Below are positions 48,765 through 61,792 of a stretch of DNA of 64,000 bases, one piece after another. Origin of the DNA: Temnothorax longispinosus. Its lineage: Eukaryota > Arthropoda > Insecta > Hymenoptera > Formicidae. The translations under genes were made by a program, and so were the position numbers. Where the stretch lies: assembly GCF_030848805.1 (NCBI RefSeq), contig NC_092361.1:18187406-18251405 (forward strand). The letters run 5' to 3'. Below the pieces are notes generated by a model. That model was not told the origin of the DNA. It did no database searches and was given only the letters and a program-made list of their open reading frames with translations. Within the stretch, counting starts at the first letter, position 1, and each line of letters opens with the position of its first letter.

Positions 48765-51700
48765 TATGAATCAAAAAGGTTTTTCTTCTCGTTGTTAAAT
48801 AATGTTGATTCAAACCTTCTCTTGACACTTGGTATATGTCTTCGAGTGCACGTGCCCCCTATTCTAGATATCCCTAATAGCTTTAATACCAATTTCTGCG
48901 AACCGCCAGACCCTCGCCAGATATTCAGAGATACCATGACCATTTGACTAGGTACTGCGACAAGCCGATCAGATATTCGAGAGCCTCAAAAGCTATATCT
49001 CACGAAAGGATCGCTGTACATATATGCGAATCGGGTCGGAATGTAATCGCGACGAAGCGAGCCCTAGAATAGGCGTTTTCATGGTCGGGGATTTCGGGGG
49101 CCTAGTGTCGGCCCCCTTCGCCTTTATCCCGTTGTTACGCACAATGCGGACGCCTTAAATCTTCTTTCGCCAATGTAGATTTGTACGTACACGCACGCGG
49201 ACCTGCATTGGCGCGATCTCGAGGGGTGTATATCGCGACGATGCCCTCCGCGAATCAAAACGAGCAACGAGTTCCCGCGTCCCTCGAGATATTTCACGGG
49301 GTGCGGAACGATCGTTACACCCCGTCGGGAGGCCATTAATCCGACACCCGGTATGGCATCTCGCAATCCAGCTTGGCTGTCGACGGCGATGTAGCGTTTA
49401 CCGATTCGTATCTCTTTCGCCCACTAGCTATGTGACATTTCTGCGACGCGGCAGCTATGCAGGACATCCGAGGAATTCGACTGAATTTCTCGTTCGATAT
49501 GCGAAATCGTCGAACTTGCGTTTTTACGTGAAGCGAGGAATATCACAACAGCGTATATCTCCCAGACACGCGATATATCGTTCGTCTGAAAACCTTTTTC
49601 TCATTTTTGTACTATTATTAGGATCCTCGACGTATATTAATGATTTACGACGAAAAAATTCAATAAATAAAAGAAGCAGTTGATATACAGTTGGTTTTCA
49701 AGATTTTCATGCGTACATTATTCTTCTCTTTTTAAATCTTTTTGAGTATATTTTTAAAAGTAAGCCTGCGTGTATAATATTGCACTAATTTTTCAGATTC
49801 GCGCCTTTACTCAGATTAATTATTTGAGAAACGTGATTTACGTAACTTTGAAAATGTTTCATGCTGCAACACTAAAAAAAAAATCCGAAACTAACAAAGA
49901 TGAGATCGATAGCTCGTGTTTTGTAAACCGCGCGTAATTGCTGCCTGCAAAATGCAAATTTCTCGATGACGGCCGCGCGCGAGTAAAATTACATTCCGGC
50001 GTATTGCGCGCGCTATGCGAATGCGCACGTTCACGATACGGTAATTAAAGCGACGGCGGGAATGATTATGAAAATAATTGTGACGATCCCAGGGCGAGAT
50101 TTTAATTAAGCTTAATCTGCAAATTCACATTTGCAATGACAAAGGCTTGTTAGTGGCCGCCTATAAAATGTATTAACGAGCTAATAATATACCCGCGAAT
50201 TGGGTCTGCGGCGTAATTAAGATAAAAAGCCCTAAATGCAGCGAAATCGATATAGCGTATCACGATATTTCCCGTCAAGTACCTGCGTTATCCATTCGCG
50301 TAATAATGCGAGCGTGCTATGATAGGGGCATTACCAAAGATGCGGTCCATTATACAAATTAAGTTTTACGATCGCCCGGATCACTCTATCATCGTGAATT
50401 CGCTCGTGATAGTTTCACAGAGAGGAGAGAGAGAGAGAGAAGTAAGGAAATTTACGGACACACATCGCGTACGCACGTATACGTGGCAATTCTAGATAAT
50501 TTAATTAATAAAACTGTTGGCGCGTTTCCAACAACGGCGTACCCACTCAACCTCTCGACTCTTTCAAGCAAAAGTTCCATTAATTTATAGAGATTAATTA
50601 ATTACATTGACTCGTAAGAAATTTATAGGCATTGTGAACTTTTTCAGGTTTGGTGCTTTACGTTTCAAATCGAATTATGTATTAACTACGAACCCGCATT
50701 GTACTCGGGCTTCTCGACTTCTCGTTCTACCTAACAATGAGGTCGATGCGTTCATTCGAGTGATCACGTAATAACTATCGCGTTTTGCCCTCAGATTTTT
50801 ACGTCCAATCTACGGCGCGATCGGCCTGTGATATTCGATAAAGGTCCAAGATTCTCCTATCGATCCTGATTCCGTGCGATAGGCCCCCGTATCGGCTTGG
50901 CCCCGATCCATCACGAAACGTCGGGCGACGCCGAATCGCAGTCGCGCCCGTACATATGTAGGAACGGCAGTTTTGAAGTGTTCCGAAAGTGTTTCGGCCG
51001 AATAAAGCAGAGAGAGAGAGAGAGAGAACGAAGCGGGAAGCCGTTGTTACGCCGCGGGGTATACCGACATCCCGCAGTTCTTTAAGGCGAAACTCCACCG
51101 ACAACGGCGACGGCGGGGAACGTGTCAAAGTAACTTCCACGTCGAGCCCCCGTTGTCTCGTGTTTCCCCGTCTCGCTTCCGGTCGACATTGCAGCCACTA
51201 AGACGAGAGAGAGAACTTTCGGAACTCTTCAAAAAATGTCGTCCGCCTTTCGAAAAGGGGAGGAAGGGGAAAGGCGCGAAACCCTTACCTGCCTGCCTCG
51301 CGCCGGCTACCGTTTTCTCCTTCGCGGAGAAGCGTCCTTCAAGCAGTTAATGCGCCGCACGTGTGCGAACGCTATTGCATTCTCTAGAATACATTACCAT
51401 CTTTTTTATCGCGCCCACGCCCGACCGCCGGATCCTATCCTATCGCGCCGCCCCGGAATATTGCAATATGGCTTGGCGCGGCGCGGCGCCCTGCCGCCGA
51501 TAACAAAGCCGAATTTAGAAGGATACACTCGGCCGGATATGAGCGCGCACGTGTTTACCTGGCGGATCGATTCTCCCGCCGTTTATATCCGATGGCAGTT
51601 ATAAACTCGACGGAATCCTGCTATTTTCGGAACGCCGGCCAAAGACGGCCGATTGTTGCGCGCGGAAATACACTTTCACCCCCGGAGATATGGGCCATCG

Positions 51701-51948
51701 TCCAATCGCCTTCAGGAATACATTACCATTTTTTTTCCCCCTCGGGAATCGGATCGGCGCTTAATCGATTCTCCTATCCTAGATGCAATATCCGACCCGT
51801 GAAAAAATCGGGATCCGAGAAAACGTTATGACATACATGTTTCAAAAACTGACAATAACTGCATTTTGCTGTTTTACGCCGATTGATTCTCCCTTACAAA
51901 ATTGCAAGTTTAATCAGTGAATTACTTAAAAATGGTTTAAACAATAAA

Positions 51949-52128
51949 GCAAAGAAAAATATTAAAATAAAATAGAAATGGGAAAATTTTGAAATAAATA
52001 AATAATGTAAATATTAAAATAAACAAATAAATGGATTGAACTATAAACGCAAAAGCATATTCTTATAAGGCAAAGAAAAATATTAAAATAAATTAATAAT
52101 GTAGACATTGAAAGAGTAAATTGAAAAG
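51949..52128 (+). repeat. Imperfect direct duplication, ~121-bp offset
   Basis: GCAAAGAAAAATATTAAAAT occurs at 51,949 and again at 52,070, each followed by AATAAA-rich sequence and an 'AATAATGTA' word. The second copy is partial or diverged. AT-rich composition lowers certainty. Confidence 0.5.
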
Positions 52129-55100
52129 TACTCAAAATTTTTTTGTGTTTTCTTCAATTAGTTTTTAATAGCTAAACTACTTATAAAAAATATACACGTC
52201 AAATTAAAATATTTGCCGTTACGACAAAATCGTCTATATATTTTTTTGAAGGAAGAGAAATGGGTGCACAATTATACATGCAAGTTTGTTGGACTAGAAT
52301 ACGTCATTAAATTGATTTATATTGAACGAAAGAAGTATGCTCGATCGTGTGTACTTACAGTCTCGAGTCGCCGTGTACCGTTTCGACTACACGCCAAGAG
52401 TTGCCTCCTAGGTGCATGGCGACATGTATCTAGCATCAACATTCCGGAACTACGTCCCATGAAAGTTAATGGCCGTAATGGAGAACGCCCGACGATTGTG
52501 AAATAAATTTTACGTTTTTTTAACGACTTCCACCATGTACAATAAGGTCCCCACACGGTGACTGATTGATACTCGCGATGGCAATGACCGGTAGTAAAAA
52601 TGATCGATCTGCGCTTTTTTTTTTTACCGAAACGCCATAAGAAAACTTACGTGCGACGCGACAGCGGAATAAAAATCTCAGTTTCGACGCGCAAAAGTAT
52701 TGTTTAATCGTCCGCGATAAAATTTCTCGATTGCGCGCTACAAAACTTTAAGATCGTCATCGCCGCCGATAAATTTATCCTCTCTACGGACACCCTCGTG
52801 TTTCCATACGTAATAAAAATGTATGATTATCGTGGAAGCGATAAGACCGCGCATTACGGACAAATTACCAGCCTCGGCGGCGTTTGCTTTTTCCGTGAGC
52901 AACGCAGTAACATCTTTATAGACGCCTGCGATTCATCGATCACGATCAAGTTAGGCAGGCTACTCTTTCACGTAAAGTCCGACGATTGCCGTGTAAACTC
53001 ATTACTCCGATCGGAAACGCCGGAATGATTAAAGGATAGCTTTACCTGAGGCGTCCGGGAAGACAAATCGAATTCAATCGACCGGCGGTCGATAGTCGTT
53101 AATCATCGAAACTGCCACAGTCATCTCCGTCATTATCACCGGGCGCTGTCCGTCTCGAATGGGCCGGATAGACTCGTTGATTTTGAACACTGCATTCTAC
53201 CGAATTCAATATTCGGCCGTGAGTTCAATCAAGCCTCTGTAAAGGTGGCTCGTCAAGATTCCCGTCATTATGCGTCTTATTCAGCGCGCTGGCGTCCGCA
53301 ATCATCGGGCATTTTTAATATTCAATGACACTTCGCGTGAATAAAATTTTAAAATAAGCTGCACACTCAACTGGATCCCTTAATCGTCTAGCGATGTTTC
53401 TGTTTATTTTCGTATTATCTTTTATTGAAACCGTACACTTTGTGAAAATTGAACAAAGAATGTACACATCTATCAATCATTTCAGAAACCACCGTGTTTG
53501 CGAGAGACTGTACTTATTATTTTCTAAAAAAAAAAAAAAAAAAACGCAAGCAATCTGTTGCTACTTGGAAACATAGTGTTAAGGGCAATAAATTCTCAAT
53601 CGGAGTTTCGTGAATCCAAACAATCGATAATAGTCTGGTAGCTTGTAACTACCGCAGTTTTACTTTGCTCCGTGTCTTAAATGCCTGAAAGAAAACGTCG
53701 CCTAAGCTAAATGATGGGAAGCGGAAGACGGATAATTTAAATATGCAGCGCATTTATTTCCCGGAAATTTCTGGGACACAGGGAAAATCCATTATCGAAG
53801 TGAGGCAAGTTTTATCGAAGTACGAGCACTTCGCCGAGTTCTGTCCCACTTTGGGCGAAGGGCGCGTCGGGAGAATCCGCGTCTTTGGCCCCGCGCCAAG
53901 GTGGCGGCGGTATCTTTTGAGACGAATGGCGAGGGGAGAGGAAGCGTGTACGCGCGGGATATATATTTACGCCAAGAAAACGATCAAATTTTCTCATATT
54001 GGCAAGGATTGCGCGAGTTTTCGTGCTGTTAACGCCAGACTCGGCGTAATTTACATTACCGCCGCGAGCATTAACGATGCGCGGCCGCTAGAACGGGCGG
54101 AGGAGCCGAGCCGCGGCGCGGAAACCATCGTTCTCTCCATCGCGGAATTTCTGGTGAGGCTGGCGGGCGCGCGGCGCGAAAGCGGGTCGTGTGACAAATG
54201 ACAATAACGACACCGACAAAGAAAGCACGTGAGTACATATGGCGGTCCCCGTGTTTATTCACGGTGGTGATAGCGCGCTGTGTCGTATAAAAAGCGAACG
54301 AGAGACGACGAAACGATCCGCACTTGGTGTTCGTGTATGCGTGTGTATGCGTGTATGTGTGCCGTTAATAATATCCAGTGCACCACAATGGCCACCATGT
54401 GGCAGGTTGTTTCGCGGTAGACTGAATGAAGCTGATTAAATTGAAGGGTCGAGGAAAAAAAGGGGGCCACTGTGGTGAGGCGTGCTTGAACTATGAAGGG
54501 TTGGTACTTGTTCAATGTTGTGTGGCACCGCACCGCAGACCAGGACCGTATCATCGACCTTATGCCACGAACGGAAATTAGCCCGAACATTTGTCCGGCT
54601 CTTTTGTATTCATATCGTGTCGCCGAAATATTTAATCGGCGATCAGCCAACTGAACGATTGCCCGTTACCGAATTATCCCCAATCGGCGTGTATGTATAT
54701 AATTTCTAAAATATTCAACAAATCTACGTTCTACGTGATTAGTACGATTAAATCACATAATTCAAACAAGCGTACGCAGCATATAATCCCATTCTCGTGT
54801 ATCGCATAAACCGCGATGTAGTACATATACATTAGTTATTTATTATTTCAGTATTACGCAATTCCATTATTACAATGCCGGCGCTCATTAGCATCGCGCT
54901 ACATATTCCGCGAATTTCCAAGAATCTCATACGCGTTGGGATAATACAAATATCCCGCGGACAAGCTCGCGGGATTGCGGGTTGTCATAGGGGCGGCGGG
55001 TATCATTACACGTCGCGGGGTCATCACTCTTTCGTTGCGCGGAGATTAACTGCAACACTGTCACCGGTGTTACATCATCTGGCCGCATCTTTTCGGGACA

Positions 55101-55376
55101 AAGGGACACGGTTCCGGGCTATGGAGACGAATCGTTCGCCGTTACGCCCGCGACCGCGATAATGAATTATCGCGGCGCGTGTGTCTCTTTCGTAAGTAGA
55201 CCGAGTGATTCAGCGGCTCACATACGGTGAGAACATCCCAAAGATAAAGGTTCGCCCCGCGGAATGCCCCATTGTGAATATTCTTTTGAAGGTAGGAAGG
55301 AATTGGGGACGTCCCGGCCCTCGGCCGGCGCGTCGTCACGACTCGTTTGCCACGAATGTCGGTCCAAATGTTCCCC

Positions 55377-55424
55377 GCGTGACAGAACGCGCGGACTTAA
55401 GAAAGTCCACGCGTTTTGTCACGC
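55377..55424. repeat. 21-bp hairpin with six-base loop
   Basis: The left arm GCGTGACAGAACGCGCGGACT (55,377-55,397) and the right arm AGTCCACGCGTTTTGTCACG plus C (55,404-55,424) pair with two non-Watson-Crick positions around the loop TAAGAA. It is CpG-rich and isolated, with no T-run after it. Confidence 0.8.
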
Positions 55425-58400
55425 TTCATACGTATCTCCCACGAACAAAGGGACACGCCGGGACGAGTGCCGCGGAATATACCGCCGTCCGCGCGTGTGG
55501 CGACTTTTATTGAGGAAATACTTTCACGTCCGTCACACTGCGCGCCCAGACGAATGTCTAGGGCCCAAATAAAGGCAGGCACCCCTTTTTAGAGAGGGAG
55601 AACAAATATTTTAGCCTAATTCAAGCTGATTTTCCGGGTCGGCTCCGCGCGAGTCCCCCCACAAACTAACGATGTTTCTTACTTTTTGACCGCGTCATGC
55701 CAGAATTTCAAATTAAATCTTCTCGCACACTGTAACATAAGTTAAAAGTACGGCGCGAACGGACGTCGGATATCCACTCGCAGGATTTCTAGATTCGTCA
55801 TAAGCTAGCCTGCTACATCCCTGACGTTAGGCTGATCACGTACTCGAGAGCATTTAAAGGACAGGAATAGGGTATAAAGGGCGGCAGATGGGGCAGCATC
55901 GCTTGTGCCCGCCGTATGTCAGATGTTCATGCAGATGAGAGCTTAAGAGACCGCATTTAATGCGACTAATTCTCTCGGCAAACGCTACGAAGCGTTTAGC
56001 GAAGCCGCTTAGCACCCAAGGATCGGTCCGCGTTTGTCGCGCCGGAGTTGTCCTCGCGACTGGCCAAGGACGTGTAGCAGCGCGTGAGACACGATACCGC
56101 GATGGGCTCTCCAAGGCAATTAAACGGCTCGTTAATACGAGCGTTGCGTCACTCCGAGATCAGCGTGATGCATCGCCCGTTATCGGACCGCGTTCGTGCA
56201 TGAGTCCGCAAAAACGGGAGCCCTCACATCTCTGGGACGCGTATTTAGCATGCCCGCGCCTCGGAGATCGTAATCTGACACGAATCGGCAAGCGATCGAA
56301 AAGTAATTTCACGATTATTAAATCCGCCATAGCGCCGAGAGGCGGCGGCGCCGGGCGAGATTACTTCTCACATAATTAAGACGTTTCGCGTGCAGGCAAT
56401 TGCCGCCTTCCGAGACGTCGCGTCGTCGCTTCTGAGATTTTTAGATGGGCGTGCGTAAATCAAGAGTCGCGTTAAAAATAGCTTCGCATCCCGAGTATCC
56501 CGAATTCATGACATACTCAATCGTAATGTAATAGAGTTGCTTTATTTTTCTGTATGGGATGGGATAGCACAAACATTATAATTTAACTGCAAAAAGGTTC
56601 ATATTGTAAATGACCGTATTTTAAACTAAATATTGAAACGGTAGAGTTTATTTAGATCTTTTTAACTAAATAATGTGCTGTGACAATGTAATGAAGGATT
56701 TGGCAAAGAAAAGAAAAAGATGAAATTTCGTGTGCTTGGGAAATCTTTTGTCTTAATCTTCTTCAGCACTCATTGTGTGACAGATCAGTTTTTAATTCCA
56801 CTCCAATTGTTAGTTAAGACGACTTTTGACCGATACGTACTGCAGGTTTTCTACGTGCAGCATTATTCACCTACATGCGCACGATTACAGGATGACGGAA
56901 AATACGGAGATAATCTCTCGCTGAGAGACCCGTGAGAGAGAAAGAGAGATGGGCGTACGGATACTTTTGCAGTGAATATCCGTTAAAAGCGATGAGTTAG
57001 GTCTACGCGTAAAAAAGAGAGGCCGCGCCGAGATAACTCGCAGATAAAACGGACATCCAATTTTCGTCATAAATCGTTCGCCGCCGCAGATGCGCATCAT
57101 AATTCGCGGGGTAATTGATGCGCGTGATTATCCCGGCCCCACGCTCAAGGAATGCCTATTCTAGATAGAGTACTCAGGCTTTGCCGGCTTTGCGTTTTTC
57201 AAAACTGCCCCTACCGCGTCGCGATTATGGCCGGTAGTTTGCGGTTTGCCGGAGGACGTCACTCCGACGATCAACGATAAGCGGTCCTACGCTTCTTTTT
57301 TTTAGCGCGAAGCGAAGCGACGCGCCGCGCCGCGCCGTACCGGCTCATTTTCTAGTCCCGGTTTGGATTCTCAGGAGTGCGGAACCTCCGCGATAACGGC
57401 GCGATATAACGAAACTGGTAAGTGACGGAAAATCGATGCGTGATTTGGCAATTTTTCGATCGTTCAAGATGGAAGTGGCACGGAATTCGTCGTGCGAAAT
57501 TTTAGGCGTTTGTACAATTATTTTTAAATCTGTACGGCTTCTTTACATCTCTATGATTATTATTTTATCGACATTCTTATCTATTTTAGTCTACTATTTA
57601 TTTTATGTATAGCTTAATTAAATTATTATTTTTTGTTATTTATTTATTTTTATTACGCCATGCTGTTGAATAGCGTAATACAAACAAGATATGGATATCA
57701 TTTATAACCTTACCTTAATCTTACCTCAAAGATTTATATACATACATACTATTTTATAAATGTCAGTTATTGCTCTATAACATTTCTACTATAACTTGCT
57801 CGACGCTGTGTAGAATTTCATGTTTTTTTTTCACTATTCGATTTCAATATATACACCAATTTTAGAGTGGTTTTTTATTTATACAATTATTTTAACATGC
57901 TTTTTTATTTGGATAATCTATCGCTTGTAACATTCTCTTATTTTTTTAAATATTGAACGAAAGTTACGTTTGTAGCTGCATTTGGGCGAAGGTATGTAGG
58001 CGTTAAATAAATATTGACGTGCGTTTGATTGATAAACCATAGTTCTTCTATGGTGAGATACAATCCACGGGTCAATAAAACAGGACTATTTACAGTGCAT
58101 ATCAAAGCTTCCAAGAGCGCGATATTGACGATTATCTTGATCGAAAAAGCAACGACATCGTTGACAGAGCAAAAATTTCGTAAATGCTAGCCTAATATTT
58201 GTATATATACATTGATCCAGGTTGACGAATCGCCTTGTGTTTTCAATTTGTAGATCTCTGCGTTGTTTGCGAGTAGTCTATTTGTACTATTTTTTATTTC
58301 GATATTTATTTTTCGCATGATTGGACATATATGTTTTTGAAATAAAACATTTCGCATTTTTTTCTGCGACATTTGTTTATTTAAAAAGAAAAGTTCTATA

Positions 58401-58656
58401 CGAAATGGACGTATAAATCAAAGTATAACTTTCATATTTAGATCATCGTAGAGATCTAAATGTAATTTTTGAAATTTTTCTACATCTTGAGTTACATGAC
58501 GCGACAAATGTAAATTTTATGAAACTTTGTATTTAAAAATTTCCCTTGTATCTCGGAGAGAGAAATCGATATTTTGGAAACCATTTGCAGTTGTAGCATT
58601 TACAAAGGTACGATACAAAACTGTAATACACTCGACTTTCCTCCTATTGTTTCCAG

Positions 58657-58753
58657 TTCTCGTGTGTATCCTTGTGTTTGCCATAATATTTAGCGCAGGC
58701 GGAAAGCTTCGCGATTACTGCGGTGCGCGGTGCTTATCGCGAATGGACAAACA
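58657..58753 (+). CDS. Candidate internal exon, unknown secreted peptide
   Basis: A 97-base segment is preceded by a strong acceptor (CTCCTATTGTTTCCAG) and followed by a strong donor (ACA|GTAAGTAC). Only one frame is open across it, and it reads (x)LVCILVFAIIFSAGGKL then RDYCGARCLSRMDKQ. This is a hydrophobic run of signal-peptide type followed by a basic, cysteine-bearing stretch. The exon would begin with two bases of a split codon and end with two bases of another, so an upstream exon must supply the ATG. I could not identify either neighbour. 'YCGAR' faintly recalls the start of an insulin/relaxin B chain, but the extra Cys four residues later does not fit a standard one. The alternative is a chance coincidence of splice-like sites; without splicing, the frame stops at TAA two bases into the putative intron. 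Confidence 0.3.
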
Positions 58754-59424
58754 GTAAGTACGTCGAGTTACCAACGTTGTAAGGTCCGCGCGTCGACGAA
58801 CCTCGCGGGCATGAGGAGTTCGCGCGGTTTAAAAGAAAAAAAGGGTCACGTGCCCTCGGCTACGCAATGCGGTAGGAGATACCGGGAGGCCGCAGACCGC
58901 AGACCACGAAAAGCCGCGGTCGTGTAGCGCGCAGCCGGTCTCGTAGGAGAGTCTCCTCGGGAAAATTGTGCGGCCGGTCCCGCCTTTATAGAAGAAGTCA
59001 GCCCGAAAGCATGAGACGGCAGGCACAATGGACCGTGCGATCTGATCGCCGCCAATATTTTGACAATGCACCGGCTATTGACTGGCTGGGGTGGTGCCCG
59101 CGAGAGACGCGCAGCCACCGTGGAATCCTCCCGAGGGGTTGCGCGGTGGTTCCCGGTAATATAGTGTTGGTGGTGCCCCGCGTGTTGAAGGGAACGTCGT
59201 GTCGCGCTACGCCGAATGAAAGCGACCGCACGGCGCGGCGGAGGGTCGACCAACACCGCCGCGCCGTGGCAACACAACGAGCGCGTCGGTGTTGGTAGCG
59301 GTTTTATTGTCCGAAATCCACAAAGTATCAGCTCAATACGGAATGCAATCTGGCAAATGTCTCCTGGCCAACTGCACCTCCGGTCTGGCACCTAAGGCAA
59401 CCATCTTCTCCCTACCCTACCGGT

Positions 59425-59481
59425 ACCTATCTACCTACCTACCTACCTATCTACCTTTCTACCCACCTATCTACCTACCTA
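59425..59481. repeat. (CTAC)n tetranucleotide array
   Basis: CTAC/CTAT/CTTT tetramers over about 57 bases, read directly from the sequence. Confidence 0.9.
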
Positions 59482-61697
59482 GCCACAATACCTTGTTGCC
59501 GTTGTTTATATAATCCTATTATTCCGTATTGTACCGCTCAAGAAACATTCCCAGGGATGCTCATTTTCGTCGGTGCGGTGATGGAGATGACAGGCGGCTT
59601 TCTCTCCTCTTGGTAATAGGATTGCGGATTGCGTAACCGCGCAATTAATATACTTTTTAAATCTGATACTTCTATTTGTTCCGTAATTTTGAAATGAAAA
59701 AACGTAAAGAGATAAAATCTCCACTGATTAAATTCATTCGTGCGAGATTGTTTCGTATACGCGAACTTGATATTTCTGAAAATAATTTTTAATTAATATT
59801 TTAATTATAAACTAAAATATATTAATAATTATCACAATATGGATTTTTAGATTAAAATCTTTTTTAAAATTTATTAGCGTAAATTGGGGTAACAGCAAGA
59901 TCGCGAAATACTTGATATAATCCGGATTTCGTTGGAAAGGCGGAATCTTCACGTTTCGTGAAATACGTGCATGATAGAGAGTTATGGGCTTCTCTCCAGT
60001 CGAGTGGGGACACGAGCTTGAGAAACTCTGACCGCACGGAGTCAGGTATGTTAGGAAAATATATAAATGGGTTCCCCACAAAACGGAGAGAAGTCTGGCG
60101 GTTGACAGGCAGCGGGGTGCACGATGCCTCATTGTTAGCTCATTGTTGGCGATTCCTCCTGCTTTATGCACACGTATCTGGCTATCTCCTCCACGGCACG
60201 GTCTCCAAATCACCGAAGACGTCGCGCGGCAAAGGGGAACGATGTTGAATTTAGCATTCATTGTGAACGACCACGGAACTGGACACCCCCACTGCGATGG
60301 AAATACTCGCAATATAAAAAAAAATCATATAAGACTGGAAGGAACGCGACTTAAGAAAAAAGAAAAAGAAAACCCTTCCGCTTTTCAATGCGCCGTCTTG
60401 TCATGGCGTATCTGCGACGAATCGGTCAGTGGCTCGCCGAGAAAGAGACGGCAGTTATATTGCGCAGTTATATAAAACATCCCACTGAGTTTCAATCAAA
60501 ATCATCCCTTAATAAGTTCGAATTTATTATATCCAGGAGCCGAAAGAGAAGATTTATATCGTGGGAATCCAATTATGAATCCGGATCGTGCGAGTTCGAG
60601 ATTGTACCGCGATAAAAAAAAGCCGAGATGTTCAATAAAGATATCTAAAACAGGATTTTTTCGAAACGGCTCTAATCTAAATCCGAGAAGTCTTTATTAC
60701 ACCTATTTCTGAATTTCTAACTAAAGAACACAGATGTATAGTTTTTGGCTCGTATTAAGTAACCGGATTAATTTTAAAACTTATCTTTTCGTAGAAATAT
60801 ATTAGAGAGAAATTGATTATTATATCAAAACGTAAAGTAGTACGTTTTAAAAATTACTGTAGCTAAGAGATAGATATTCGATCAGTACGTCGAAAATAAT
60901 TTGAACTGATAGATTGATATCTAGTGGGAATGGAAAGATTAATTTATGAGTGACCTTTCGGGAATCTCAAGAGGAGCGCCGAAAGAGGAAAGATTGCACC
61001 GTCGCGGAAGAATCTTTCGCGATAAAAAGTCCCCTGGATCATTCGATAATTCATCCGCGGCGGAATTGCCGCAAGTGCTCATTACGGCTCGCGAGATTGT
61101 ACGCGGGCCTCTATCGAGCTTTGCGATAAAGCTCATCGGATCCGCGCACGGTGCCGCGCTGGATCGCGTGCAATTTTCGATCTAGCGGGGGTAAGTATAA
61201 TACGTCGCTGATTACAGGCTGCCACGCGTTTTACGTCTGTCTCCCGATCGGATGTAAATAATAACGAGCGCTTTTCCCACGGGAGTGTGCAGCTCTGGCC
61301 GATAGCGCGTCGGCGAAGTCGCGCGGATTCTCTCTTCTTCATGGTGGAAATTTGAATTTCATAAAAGCCAGACAACCGGGCCCTCGGCGACGACGACGGT
61401 GTTTAGAGACATTTTGCGATCCCCCTAGTCGATGAAGCGTATCTCTGTTCTCTAGAAAGTTGCTCGTCGAAGTGATTTAAGCCGTTACCTCACGGAATAA
61501 CTACGGTCCTCCAAAACTCTTCTCCATATAATGATGCCATCAGCATCTTATTGTCATCTTTTACCGCACGATACTGGTCGAACATCATGATTGCTTAATT
61601 CGCTTTCGATATTCAGTTGCCATAAATAAACGTGCTTAAATGTATTTACTTATTTAACTAAATCTATAGAATTTTATACGAGAGAATCTCATCTATT

Positions 61698-61792
61698 ATT
61701 TTATATTATATTATATATTATATACATAACTTATATTTTACTATATTGTATATTTTATATTATATTATATTTTATATGTATATGCATACATA
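61698..61792. repeat. AT-only simple repeat (TATAT-type)
   Basis: About 95 bases made almost entirely of TTATA/TATAT words with few C or G, read directly from the sequence. Confidence 0.85.

Larger units (their letters stand above)
48767..58656. other. Long non-coding stretch
   Basis: No intact gene is supported. About 50,000-51,800 and 53,740-56,500 are CpG-rich; 51,840-52,330 and 57,540-58,600 are AT-rich. Frames such as 53,743-54,201 (plus, 152 codons) have no recognisable motif. A run of A lies at about 53,527-53,543. Individual repeats and hairpins are listed separately. Confidence 0.5.

Noticed and set aside
53743..54201. 152-codon plus-strand frame
   Set aside because: In a CpG-rich block where chance frames are common; no motif.
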